DNA of 64,000 bases from Pelomonas baiyunensis (GTDB lineage Bacteria > Pseudomonadota > Gammaproteobacteria > Burkholderiales > Burkholderiaceae_C). The DNA lies in the NCBI RefSeq assembly GCF_043555935.1, contig NZ_JBIGIB010000001.1:434001-498000 (forward strand). Reading direction: 5' to 3'. Under the pieces are notes generated by a model. It was given only the letters and a program-made list of their open reading frames with translations. It was not told where the DNA came from and ran no database searches. Shown here in pieces: positions 7,481 to 15,860 of this stretch; the first letter of the stretch is position 1, and the number at the start of each line of letters is the position of its first letter. The position numbers were made by a program, and so were the translations under genes.

Positions 7481-8572
7481 TCAGGCGGGATACAGGCACC
7501 CCAAGCGTCGCAGCCCTGCGGCGCCCGTCACGGCCGGCAAATTGCCCGGCCGTTTGTTTTGGAAGGCCTGTGCCAGCCAGGCGAAGGCGGCCGCTTCCAC
7601 CTGGTCGACCGGCAGCCCGTGTGCGGCACTGGGGGTGACCTGAACACCCGGCAGCAGGTCCGACAGCCGTGCCATCAAGCGCCCATTGCGGGCCCCGCCG
7701 CCGCAGCAGATCAGGCGGGTGACCGCCGGCATCGCGCTGCGCAGGGCGTCGGTGACGCTGCGTGCGGTGAGCTCCAGCAGCGTGGCCTGCACATCTTCCG
7801 GCGTCACGCCTGCGGTCAATCGCGCTTGAAGCCACGCGGGGTGGAAGAGATCGCGCCCGGTGCTCTTAGGCGGTGCGGCCGCGAAGAAAGGTTCGGCCAG
7901 CAGCGTGGCCAGCAGGGCGAGTGACACGCGCCCCGTGGCGGCCCAGGCGCCGTCGGCGTCGAACGCCAGCCCGCGATGTTGGGCGATCCAGCCGTCCATC
8001 AGGCAGTTGGCGGGGCCGCAGTCAAAGCCGCCGGTGCGGCCGTCGGCGTGCAGCAGGCTCAAGTTGGCGATGCCACCGAGGTTCAGCACCGCCACGTCTT
8101 GGTTTTCGGCGCCAAACACCGCGCGGTGGAAGGCCGGCACCAGCGGCGCCCCCTGACCGGCGGCCGCCACATCCCGGCTGCGCAGGTCGCACACCACGTC
8201 GATGCCGGTCTGCTCGGCCAGCAAGGCGCCATTGAGCAATTGCACGGTGTAGCCGTCCGGCCCGTGCGGCTGGTGGCGCACGGTCTGCCCATGAGCGCCC
8301 AGCGCGACGATGTGGCTGCGTGGCGTGCCGGTGGCTTCCAGCAGTTGGGCCACGACATCGGCGTAGGCGCGGGCGACCCCGTTGGCCGCGAGTGCGGCGC
8401 GGTGCAATTCGTGATCGCCAGGGGTGTTCAGGGCCAGCAGTTCGTCGCGCAGCGCGCTGGCGAACGGGGCGTGCACGTGGCCGGAGACGGTGAGTTGCCC
8501 GCCGTCGAACAGCACCGCATCGGTGCCGTCGAGCGACGTGCCCGACATCAGGCCGATGTAGAGCGCGGCCAC
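7481..8572 (-). CDS. anmK: Anhydro-N-acetylmuramic acid kinase
   Basis: A 363-residue ASKHA-fold kinase that opens and phosphorylates anhydro-MurNAc to MurNAc-6-phosphate in peptidoglycan recycling. Signatures are YIGLMSGTSLDGTDAVLF at the N-terminus, ALGAHGQTVRHQP near 92-104, VLNLGGIANLSLL, FDCGPANCLMDGW, and CCGGGARNGRLMARL near 290-304. Length matches the family. It lies 8 bases after the M23 peptidase on the same strand. This co-operon of a wall hydrolase with a recycling enzyme is consistent with its role. Confidence 0.95.
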   Translation of the reverse strand: MAALYIGLMSGTSLDGTDAVLFDGGQLTVSGHVHAPFASALRDELLALNTPGDHELHRAALAANGVARAYADVVAQLLEATGTPRSHIVALGAHGQTVRHQPHGPDGYTVQLLNGALLAEQTGIDVVCDLRSRDVAAAGQGAPLVPAFHRAVFGAENQDVAVLNLGGIANLSLLHADGRTGGFDCGPANCLMDGWIAQHRGLAFDADGAWAATGRVSLALLATLLAEPFFAAAPPKSTGRDLFHPAWLQARLTAGVTPEDVQATLLELTARSVTDALRSAMPAVTRLICCGGGARNGRLMARLSDLLPGVQVTPSAAHGLPVDQVEAAAFAWLAQAFQNKRPGNLPAVTGAAGLRRLGCLYPA

Positions 8573-8580
8573 GGCCGGGC

Positions 8581-9969
8581 TTATTCGGTGGCGGTGACGC
8601 CGTCCATGGTTTGCGCCACGGCCAGCTGGGTGCGCACGCTGGCCACCGTTTGCAGGAACTGCGACTTGGCGTAGCCCGGCAGCGTGACCGACTCCGACGC
8701 GCGGGCGATGGCGCGCGGGTCCATCAGGCGGCCGCCGGCGTGGAACTCGAAGTGCAGGTGCGGGCCCGTGGCCCAGCCCGTGGAGCCGACCGCGCCGACG
8801 GGCTGGCCTTGCTCGATGCGCTGACCCTTCTTGACGTCGATCTTGCTCAGGTGGGCGTAGACCGTCAGGCGGTCGCCGCCGTGGCGGATCTTGACCACGT
8901 TGCCGAAGCCGTTTTGCCAGCCGGCCATCTCGACCGTGCCGTCACCCACCGAGCGCACGGCCGTGCCTGTGGGGGCGCCGTAGTCCACACCGTTGTGCTG
9001 GCGCCAGGTGTTCAGGATGGGGTGGAAGCGCATCGCGAAGCCGCTGGTGATGCGCGAGAACTCCATCGGGCTGGCGAGGAAGGCGCGGCGCTTGCTCTGC
9101 CCGTCGAAGCCGTAGAAGCTGGCCTTGCCGGTGACGCTGTCTTTGAAATAGACAGCCGAGTAGGTGCGGCCGTTGTTCGTGAACTCGCCCGCGAGCAACC
9201 GGCCCACGCCGCTGTCCCAGGTGATGGGTTCGCCGTCGGCCGTGAGCGTTTCGTAGACGATGCTGAAGCGGTCGCCCTTGCGCAGCTCGCGGTGGAAATC
9301 GATGTCGCCGGAGAACATGTCGGCCATCTGCGAGGCGATGGCGTCGGGGATGTTGGCGTCGTCGGTTGCGGCGAACAGCGAGGTGCGGATGGTGCCGCTG
9401 CCCAGTGCCACTTGGGCTTGCAGCGGCGCGGTTTCGGTGCGGGCGGTGAAGCGCGCGCCGTCACGGGCGATGGTCAGGCGGGTGAAATGACTTCCCTGCT
9501 GTTCCGACTTCTCGGCCGGGAAGCGCACCACGATCTGCTGGACCTGGCCGGAGGCGTCGGCCGTGACGTGCACCATCTTGCCGGCGCGGCCCTGGAAGAT
9601 GCGGCGCGCCAGCGGGTCGGCGCGCAGGAAGGCTGCGGCGGCCGGGTCGAAGGCGCCGGCGCGCTTGAGCAGGGTGTCGGGGGTGTCGGTGGAGCGGGTG
9701 GCTTCCGCCCGGCTCAGGCCAATGCGGTGGGCCGACAGTTCTTCCAGCTGCGCCTCGATGCTGGGCGCCGCCACGGTTTCCACCACAGTGCGCTTGGGCA
9801 GCTCGGCTGCGTCCGGTGCCAGCGGCGCGATGCCGAAGGCCGTGACCGCAAAGCAGCTCAGCGCGCCCACGACCGAGGCCGTCAGCGCACGCGGATGGCG
9901 GGCGGCAAAGGCTTCGACGCGCTGCAGGCGGGCTTGGAGGTGCTGGAGGCGTTGCTGAAACACGGTCAC
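8581..9969 (-). CDS. M23 family murein endopeptidase (MepM/OapA-like), membrane-anchored
   Basis: A 462-residue protein with a coiled N-terminus, one membrane segment (about residues 29-50), an OapA-like/LysM-type periplasmic middle region, and a C-terminal LytM (M23) zinc peptidase domain. Metal ligands are visible: RFHPILNTWRQHNGVDYGAP holds the H-x3-D pair at 325/329, and GPHLHFEFH supplies the H-x-H at 404/406. It should cleave peptidoglycan cross-links during wall growth. It is divergent from tyrS and transcribed with anmK. It is not assignable to a single E. coli orthologue; MepM is the closest in architecture. Confidence 0.9.
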   Translation of the reverse strand: MTVFQQRLQHLQARLQRVEAFAARHPRALTASVVGALSCFAVTAFGIAPLAPDAAELPKRTVVETVAAPSIEAQLEELSAHRIGLSRAEATRSTDTPDTLLKRAGAFDPAAAAFLRADPLARRIFQGRAGKMVHVTADASGQVQQIVVRFPAEKSEQQGSHFTRLTIARDGARFTARTETAPLQAQVALGSGTIRTSLFAATDDANIPDAIASQMADMFSGDIDFHRELRKGDRFSIVYETLTADGEPITWDSGVGRLLAGEFTNNGRTYSAVYFKDSVTGKASFYGFDGQSKRRAFLASPMEFSRITSGFAMRFHPILNTWRQHNGVDYGAPTGTAVRSVGDGTVEMAGWQNGFGNVVKIRHGGDRLTVYAHLSKIDVKKGQRIEQGQPVGAVGSTGWATGPHLHFEFHAGGRLMDPRAIARASESVTLPGYAKSQFLQTVASVRTQLAVAQTMDGVTATE

Positions 9970-10165
9970 GCTACAGATTCCGGGGTTGTCGCAGCGGCAA
10001 ACCCGGTCGGGCCGGTTCCTTGCGATCGGGCGCCGGGGTACAGCACCCTAAAATCCTGGGTCGGTTGCGTGCTTGCAACACTCGCCGACGAGAGGGGTGA
10101 ATTCTAACGTCAAGCCTGCTAAGGGCATGCCGGTTTACCCCGAGTGATCAATGACTTAACACCAA

Positions 10166-10183
10166 GCCCGTGTAAAGACGGGC
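10166..10183 (+). other. Hairpin immediately upstream of tyrS
   Basis: GCCCGT, loop GTAAAG, ACGGGC: a perfect 6-bp stem ending 12 bases before the tyrS ATG. There is no U-run, so it is not a terminator as such. It could affect ribosome loading. The tyrS start lacks an obvious Shine-Dalgarno sequence. Confidence 0.4.
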
Positions 10184-10195
10184 CGCTCCAGCGCC

Positions 10196-11422
10196 ATGTC
10201 CCAAGCTCCGCAATATCCCGTGACCGATGCCGTCCAGGAGGCCCTGGCCATCACGCGCCGTGGCGTGGATGAGTTGCTGCCCGAAGCGGAGTGGACCAAG
10301 AAGCTCGCCCGCTCGGCTGCCACCGGCGTGCCGCTGCGCATCAAGCTGGGCCTGGACCCGACGGCGCCGGACATCCACGTCGGCCACACCGTGGTGCTGA
10401 ACAAAATGCGCCAGCTGCAGGACCTGGGCCACCAGGTCATCTTCCTGATCGGCGACTTCACCTCGCTGATCGGCGACCCGTCCGGCCGCAACGCCACGCG
10501 CCCGCCGCTGACCAAGGAGCAGATCCAGGCCAACGCCGAGACTTACTACGCCCAGGCCAAGCTGGTGCTGGACCCGGCCAAGACCGAGATTCGCTACAAC
10601 TCTGAGTGGAGCGAGCCGCTGGGCGCCGTGGGCATGATCCAGCTGGCCGCCAAGTACACCGTGGCCCGCATGATGGAGCGCGACGACTTCACCAAGCGCT
10701 TCGCGGCCGGCACGCCCATCTCCGTGCATGAGTTCCTGTACCCGCTGATGCAGGGTTACGACTCGGTGGCCCTGAAGGCCGACCTGGAACTCGGCGGCAC
10801 CGACCAGAAGTTCAACCTGCTGATGGGCCGCCACCTGCAGCAGGAGTACGGCCAGGAGCCGCAGTGCATCCTGACCATGCCGCTGCTGGAGGGGTTGGAC
10901 GGCGTCGAGAAGATGTCCAAGTCCAAGAACAACTACATCGGCATCACCGAGCCGGCCAACACCATGTTCGCCAAGATCCTGTCGATCAGCGACGTGCAGA
11001 TGTGGAAGTGGTACGACCTGCTGTCGTTCAAGTCCATCGCTGAGATTGCTACGCTGAAGGCCGAGATCGCGGGAGGCCGCAACCCGAAGGACGCCAAGGT
11101 GGCGCTGGCCAAGGAGATCACGGCCCGCTTCCACAACGCGGCGGCGGCGGACGCGGCGGAGCAGGACTTCATCAACCGCTCTAAGGGCGGCATCCCTGAC
11201 GACATCCCCTCCGTGGCACTCACCGGTGCGCCCATGGGCATCGCCCAGGTGCTGAAGGCTGCCGGCCTTGTGGCATCCACCAGCGAAGGCCTGCGCATGA
11301 TCGAGCAGGGCGGCGTGCGCCGCGCCGGCGAGGTGCTGTCGGACAAGGGCCTGAAGCTCGACGCTGGCGAGCACGTGCTGCAGGTGGGCAAGCGCAAGTT
11401 CGCCAAGGTCACGCTGAGCTGA
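10196..11422 (+). CDS. tyrS: Tyrosyl-tRNA synthetase
   Basis: A 408-residue class I synthetase that charges tRNA-Tyr. The HIGH motif is HVGH at 61-64 (LDPTAPDIHVGHTVVLNK) and the KMSKS motif is KMSKS at 239-243, followed by KNNYIG. A C-terminal S4 RNA-binding domain begins around 345 (SEGLRMIEQGGVRRAGEVLS). The shape (about 410 residues, KMSKSKNN) fits the TyrS subtype common in Beta- and Gammaproteobacteria. It is followed by a strong bidirectional terminator. Confidence 0.97.
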   Translation: MSQAPQYPVTDAVQEALAITRRGVDELLPEAEWTKKLARSAATGVPLRIKLGLDPTAPDIHVGHTVVLNKMRQLQDLGHQVIFLIGDFTSLIGDPSGRNATRPPLTKEQIQANAETYYAQAKLVLDPAKTEIRYNSEWSEPLGAVGMIQLAAKYTVARMMERDDFTKRFAAGTPISVHEFLYPLMQGYDSVALKADLELGGTDQKFNLLMGRHLQQEYGQEPQCILTMPLLEGLDGVEKMSKSKNNYIGITEPANTMFAKILSISDVQMWKWYDLLSFKSIAEIATLKAEIAGGRNPKDAKVALAKEITARFHNAAAADAAEQDFINRSKGGIPDDIPSVALTGAPMGIAQVLKAAGLVASTSEGLRMIEQGGVRRAGEVLSDKGLKLDAGEHVLQVGKRKFAKVTLS

Positions 11423-11462
11423 ACGGCCGGCGGCTGCGCAGCGCCCGGCCCAGGCCGGGCCA

Positions 11463-11497
11463 CAAAAAAGGGAGGCCGCGGCCTCCCTTTGTTTTTT
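11463..11497. terminator. Bidirectional terminator between tyrS and the Tricorn-like gene
   Basis: AAAGGGAGGC, loop CGCG, GCCTCCCTTT is a perfect 10-bp inverted repeat. It is flanked by an A-run on the left and GTTTTTT on the right, so it terminates both the plus-strand tyrS and the minus-strand protease gene that ends at 11496. Confidence 0.93.
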
Positions 11498-14400
11498 ACG
11501 GCTTCACCGGCCGCGGGTAGGGGCCGGGCTTGACCGGCCGCACCGGCTCGGCGGCGATGCGCTTGTTCAGCTCGGCAATCGCGGCGTCCAGCTGCGCGTC
11601 CTGGCCCAGGAAGGTGGCCCGCGGCGGGTTGTCCACCTCGATGTCGGGCGACACGCCGATGCCTTCGATGAGGAAGCGGCCGTCGGCGTCGATCTGGCCC
11701 GTTTCAGCGGCGCGCATGATGCCGTTGTCCAGCAGGCGGTTGCCGTCCGACAGCCACACGCCCGCGCCCGAGCTGCGCTTGCCGATGACCGGGCCGATCT
11801 TCAGGCGCTTGAAGCCCTCGGCAAAGGTCTCGCCGTCGGAGTAGGTGTCCTCGTTCATCAGCACCACGGTGTGGCCGCGGTAGACGTTTTGCATGTTGGG
11901 GTACACGGGGGACTCCGCCGGCGAGCGGCGCTGCCAGAAGGCCCAGGCGCGGCGCAGCAGCTTCTCCAGGATCCAGCTGTCGATGTTGCCGCCGTTGTTG
12001 TTGCGCACGTCGATGATGAGGCCGTCGCGGTCGCTGGCGGCGTAGAACTCGCGCACGAAGTCGGCGATGTCGGCCGCCCCCATGGCCCGCAGGTGCACGT
12101 AGCCGATGCGGCCCTGGCCGGCCTGCTCCACGGCACGGGCGCGGCCCACGCGCCAGTCGTTGGTGCGCAGCTGGGTTTCGCGCGCTTGCGCCACCGGGGT
12201 CACGATGCGCTGCACCGCCTTGTCGCCCTGCTTCACGTCCAGCAGCACCTGGCGGCCGGCCTGGCCGCGCAGCATCTCCAGTAGGTGCGGCGCCGTGGCG
12301 GTGGGGCGGCCGTTGACGGCGGTGATGACGTCGCCCACCTTCAAGCCCAGGCCCGGTGCGGCCAGCGGCGGCGCTTCGGACGGCAGTTCGGCCTCGAACG
12401 CGTAGATGGCGTCGATGCGCCAGCCCTCGGCCACGCGCGAGAAGCGGCCGCCCAGGCCGGCCAGTGCGGGCTCGTCCGGCGTGGGGCGGGTGTCGCCCGG
12501 GGCGACCTGGCTGTGCAGCGCGCCCAGCTCGCTCACCATCTGCGCCATGAGTTCGGCCAGTTCGTAGCGGTCGGTCACGCGGTCCAGCAGCGGCTCGTAC
12601 TTGGCGCGTGCGGCGGCCCAGTCGACGCCGTGCATGGCCTTGTCGTAGAAGTGGTCGCGGTGCATGCGCCAGGCGTCGGCAAACATCTGCTTCCACTCAG
12701 CGCGGGGCTGGGTGGCGATCTGCCAGTCGCTCCAGCGCACCTGGCTCTTGGCCAGCTCGGTGGGCAGCTTGGGCGCGGCGTCCACGATCAACACCTCGGG
12801 CGCGTTCTGGCCCTGGTTGCGCACCAGCATCAGCTTCTTGCCATCGGCGCTGAGCGTGTAGCTGCGCACATCGCTGGCCATCACCTCGGGCGCGGCGCCC
12901 TGGTTGTCGATGGCGATGGACTTGAGGTGGCTCCTGCGCTCCAGGTCTTGGTCCAGGAACCACAGGCGCTTGCCGTCGGTGCGGAGGGCGCGGTAGGTGC
13001 CTGCGGGCACCGGCAGCTCGAACAGCCGCGAAGCCAGGCCGTCGAACACGATGGCGGGCTTGCCCTTCTTCTCGGCGGCCTTGTCTGCCGGGGCGCTGGC
13101 GGCTGGGTTGGCTGGCTTGTCGGCTGGCTTGTCTGCCGCGGGCTTGGTGTTCGCGGGCAGCTCGGTGGGCTTCTTGTCGTCGGCCTTGGGCGCGGCGGCG
13201 TCCAGCTCGTCTTTGGCCGCAAAGGGCGAGCGCAGGCCCGGCTGCAGTGCCAGCGCGTAGAGCTTGCTGCGGTTGCCGAAGAAGGGGCCGGTGTTGCGGT
13301 CGCCCCAGGGGCCCGGGTTGCCGCCGACGACGAAGTTGCGGTCAGAGCTGAAGTACAGCCACTGGCCGTCGGGGCTGAAGGTGGCGCCGTCGGTGTCGTA
13401 GCGGTCGCTGGTCAGCGTGTGGGTGCGGCCGTCGGGCAGGTGGTGCAGCTGCAGTTGGGCGCGGTTGGCATGGCGCAGCGCGAGCGTCCAGGCCAGGGTC
13501 TGGCCGTCCGGGCTCCAGGCCTGCAGCCGGGGCTCGCCGAGCGCGCCGTGGGCGATCTCGCGGGTGGCTTGGGTCTTGAGGTCGGTCAGCCAGAGGTGGC
13601 CTTCCTTGTCGGTGTGGGCCAGCCAACGGCCGTCGGGCGAGGGCAGCAGGTCGCGGCGCTGGGTGGTGGCGCCGCGCGTGAGCCGCTCGGGCTGGCCGGT
13701 GCCGTTGGCGGCGAAGCGCCAGATCTCGGTCTCGCCGCTGAAGTCGCACAGCGCAAACACCTGCTTGCCGTCGTGGCTGAACTCGCCGTTCTTGCAGCGG
13801 CCGTCGGCCGGCTGGGGCAGTTCGGCCCGGCGCAACGCCTGCACGCCTTGGGTGGCGAGGTGGCCGCGCGCAGCGATGAGCACCCGCTCGCCGTTGGGGG
13901 CCAGGGCGGTGTCGGTCAGGAAGTCTTGCGGGCGCTTGATCCAGCGCTCGCGCTGTTGGTCAAAGTCGCCGCCGAGCGTGATGGCGAGCTTGCTGGGGGC
14001 CGCCGTTTGCGCGAGGTCTGTGAGGTAGAGGTCCGCGCCCAGGGCGTACACCACGCGGCTGCCGTCGATGGAGGCGTGGCGGATGTCCCAGCCCCGGTGG
14101 GTGCTGTGCTGGCGCAGGTCGCCGCCCTGCGCGTTGACGGACCACAGGTTCACCGTGCCGTCGCGGTCAGACAGGAAGGCCACGCGCTCGGCGCCGCCCA
14201 CGCGGTAGGGCATGGGCCGGCGGTCGTTGTGGCCTTCAGGCACCAGCGGGCGGGCTTCGTCCTGGCGGGTCAGGTCCAGCGTCCACAGCCGGGCCAGCGC
14301 GCCGCCGCGGTACTGGCGGGCGTTGTCGCCGCGCAGGCCGCTGCGGGTGAAGTACAGCGTCTTGCCATCGGCGCTCAGCGCGGCGTCGCTGGCCTGGCCC

Positions 14401-14840
14401 ACCGGCAGGGCGCGGCGTTGGCCGGTCTGGATGTTCACGGCAAACAGTTGCGAGCCGGGCCGGGCGTCGTTGGCGGTGTAGAGCACCTCGCCGCCGGCGG
14501 TGAAGCCCCACACGCGCATGCCGCCGCCTTCCCAGGTCAGCCGCCGCGGCGGGCCGCCGGCCGTGGGCATGAGGTAGATCTCGGTGCCGCCGTCGTACTG
14601 GGCGGTGAAGGCCAGCCAGCGGCCGTCGGGCGAGACGGCGGGCTGGGTTTCCTGACCCGCGTGGGTGGTCAGGCGCTGGGCTTCGCCCCCCTGCGCGCCC
14701 ACGCGCCACAGGTCTCCTTCAGCCACGAGGTAGACCTGGTCCCCCTGCAAGGCGGGTTGGCGATAAAAGCCCGAGGTGCCGGCCCAGGCGCCGGTGGCGC
14801 AAAGCGCGGCCGCCAGCGCGGCCCAACGGATACGAGACAT
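11496..14840 (-). CDS. Tricorn-like serine protease (S41 family), exported
   Basis: A 1114-residue protein with a signal peptide (MSRIRWAALAAALCATGAWA). Two WD40/PD40-type beta-propellers follow: repeated VSPDGRWLAFTAQYDGGTEIY-like blades (split here: SPDGRW, LSADGKTLYF, LPSPDGRWLAH, FSPDGQWLYFSSDR). A Lys/Pro/Ala-rich linker lies near residues 545-590, then a C1-like helical region, a PDZ domain (VGDVITAVNGRPT) and a C-terminal S41 catalytic domain. The likely nucleophile is Ser~1001 in NEDTYSDGETFAEGF, matching the Ser-Asp pair of archaeal Tricorn, and DVRNNNGGNIDSW precedes it. It should degrade peptides in the periplasm. It sits alone between a terminator and the 5'-nucleotidase gene. Archaeal Tricorn is cytosolic, so the signal peptide marks a different compartment. 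Confidence 0.9.
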   Translation of the reverse strand: MSRIRWAALAAALCATGAWAGTSGFYRQPALQGDQVYLVAEGDLWRVGAQGGEAQRLTTHAGQETQPAVSPDGRWLAFTAQYDGGTEIYLMPTAGGPPRRLTWEGGGMRVWGFTAGGEVLYTANDARPGSQLFAVNIQTGQRRALPVGQASDAALSADGKTLYFTRSGLRGDNARQYRGGALARLWTLDLTRQDEARPLVPEGHNDRRPMPYRVGGAERVAFLSDRDGTVNLWSVNAQGGDLRQHSTHRGWDIRHASIDGSRVVYALGADLYLTDLAQTAAPSKLAITLGGDFDQQRERWIKRPQDFLTDTALAPNGERVLIAARGHLATQGVQALRRAELPQPADGRCKNGEFSHDGKQVFALCDFSGETEIWRFAANGTGQPERLTRGATTQRRDLLPSPDGRWLAHTDKEGHLWLTDLKTQATREIAHGALGEPRLQAWSPDGQTLAWTLALRHANRAQLQLHHLPDGRTHTLTSDRYDTDGATFSPDGQWLYFSSDRNFVVGGNPGPWGDRNTGPFFGNRSKLYALALQPGLRSPFAAKDELDAAAPKADDKKPTELPANTKPAADKPADKPANPAASAPADKAAEKKGKPAIVFDGLASRLFELPVPAGTYRALRTDGKRLWFLDQDLERRSHLKSIAIDNQGAAPEVMASDVRSYTLSADGKKLMLVRNQGQNAPEVLIVDAAPKLPTELAKSQVRWSDWQIATQPRAEWKQMFADAWRMHRDHFYDKAMHGVDWAAARAKYEPLLDRVTDRYELAELMAQMVSELGALHSQVAPGDTRPTPDEPALAGLGGRFSRVAEGWRIDAIYAFEAELPSEAPPLAAPGLGLKVGDVITAVNGRPTATAPHLLEMLRGQAGRQVLLDVKQGDKAVQRIVTPVAQARETQLRTNDWRVGRARAVEQAGQGRIGYVHLRAMGAADIADFVREFYAASDRDGLIIDVRNNNGGNIDSWILEKLLRRAWAFWQRRSPAESPVYPNMQNVYRGHTVVLMNEDTYSDGETFAEGFKRLKIGPVIGKRSSGAGVWLSDGNRLLDNGIMRAAETGQIDADGRFLIEGIGVSPDIEVDNPPRATFLGQDAQLDAAIAELNKRIAAEPVRPVKPGPYPRPVKP

Positions 14841-14906
14841 GTGAGTTCTCCGGTGAATGGCGGCATTGTGGTCATGCGCGGCCCGTCAGCGGGAGGTCAC
14901 ATCGGG

Positions 14907-15809
14907 TCAACCCTGGCCGGCGGCGACCCCCATGGCCACATGGCCGGCGGGCACGTGGGCTGCGGCGCTGGCGATGTGGCCGGCCTGGTCGTCGAAGAAG
15001 AAGTCGGGCTCGAATTCGCGCAGGAACTCGCCCTTGGGCAAGCCGCCGAGGAACATCGCTTCGTCCACCTCGATCTGCCAGTCCATCAGCGTGCGAATGG
15101 CCCGCTCGTGGGCCGGCGCGCTGCGGGCGGTGACGAGGGCGGTGCGCACCTTCATGCCGCCGCCGGTGCTGTGCTGCAGCCGCTGCAGGGCCTCCAGCAC
15201 GGGCTTGAACGGGCCGGCGGGCAGCGGCTGGTGGGCGCGGGAGGTTTCATGGGCCTGGAAGGCGGCCAGGCCGTCGCGCTGGAACACCTGCTCGGCTTCG
15301 TCCGAGAACAGCACCGCGTCACCGTCGAACGCGATGCGCAGCTCGTGCGGGTGGGCGGCCGAGGCCCGCGCGGCCTGCGGCATCACGCGCGCGGCCGCCA
15401 CGCCGGCCTGCAGCGCCTGGCGCACATCGGCTTCGTTGGTGGACAGGAACAGCTGCGCCGACAGCGGCTTCAAATAACGCCACGGTGACGCGCCGCGCGT
15501 GAACACGCCCCGCTCGATGGGCAGGCCGTAGTGGCGGGCGGATCGGAACACCCGCATGCCCGAAATCGGGTCGTTGCGAGACAGCACCACCACTTCCACC
15601 TGGGGTGCACCGCCTTCGTTGAAGGCCAGCAGTTTTTCGACCAGCGAAAACGCCACGCCGCGCGGCGCGGGCTCGTCCAGGCGCTGCTGCTGCAGGGCCA
15701 TGTAGGCGCGGTCGTCGCCGGCCTCGAACACCTGGTTCTCGGCCTCGAAATCGAACAGGGCACGGGCGGAAATGGCAACGACGAGTTGCCCATGGAGGCT
15801 GACTGGCAT
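14907..15809 (-). CDS. 5'-nucleotidase (cytosolic IA-like family)
   Basis: A 300-residue protein matching the bacterial branch of the cytosolic 5'-nucleotidase IA family (Pfam 5'-nucleotidase PF06189 by memory). Landmarks are LVVAISARALFDFEAEN, VEVVVLSRNDPISGMRVFRS, YGLPIERGVFTRGASPWRYL, LFLSTNEADVRQAL and LRIAFDGDAVLFSDEAEQVF. The last motif supplies a HAD-type DGD. The predicted reaction is dephosphorylation of nucleoside monophosphates. It is downstream of the AAA ATPase gene by about 50 bases on the same strand, so they may be co-transcribed, though I know of no functional link. Confidence 0.85.
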   Translation of the reverse strand: MPVSLHGQLVVAISARALFDFEAENQVFEAGDDRAYMALQQQRLDEPAPRGVAFSLVEKLLAFNEGGAPQVEVVVLSRNDPISGMRVFRSARHYGLPIERGVFTRGASPWRYLKPLSAQLFLSTNEADVRQALQAGVAAARVMPQAARASAAHPHELRIAFDGDAVLFSDEAEQVFQRDGLAAFQAHETSRAHQPLPAGPFKPVLEALQRLQHSTGGGMKVRTALVTARSAPAHERAIRTLMDWQIEVDEAMFLGGLPKGEFLREFEPDFFFDDQAGHIASAAAHVPAGHVAMGVAAGQG

Positions 15810-15860
15810 GCGGGCATTTTCAGCCCGCGCCGTCTGCCTGCCTGCCTTCCTGCCGCCCGC

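Noticed and set aside
10000..10195. T-box riboswitch before tyrS
   Set aside because: No T-box core sequence or antiterminator. T-boxes are essentially a Gram-positive feature.
12285..15488. A 1067-residue plus-strand frame across the Tricorn and 5'-nucleotidase genes
   Set aside because: It is a shadow of two real minus-strand genes and even spans their boundary. The composition is low-complexity Gly/Ala/Gln/Arg/Val and there is no family motif.
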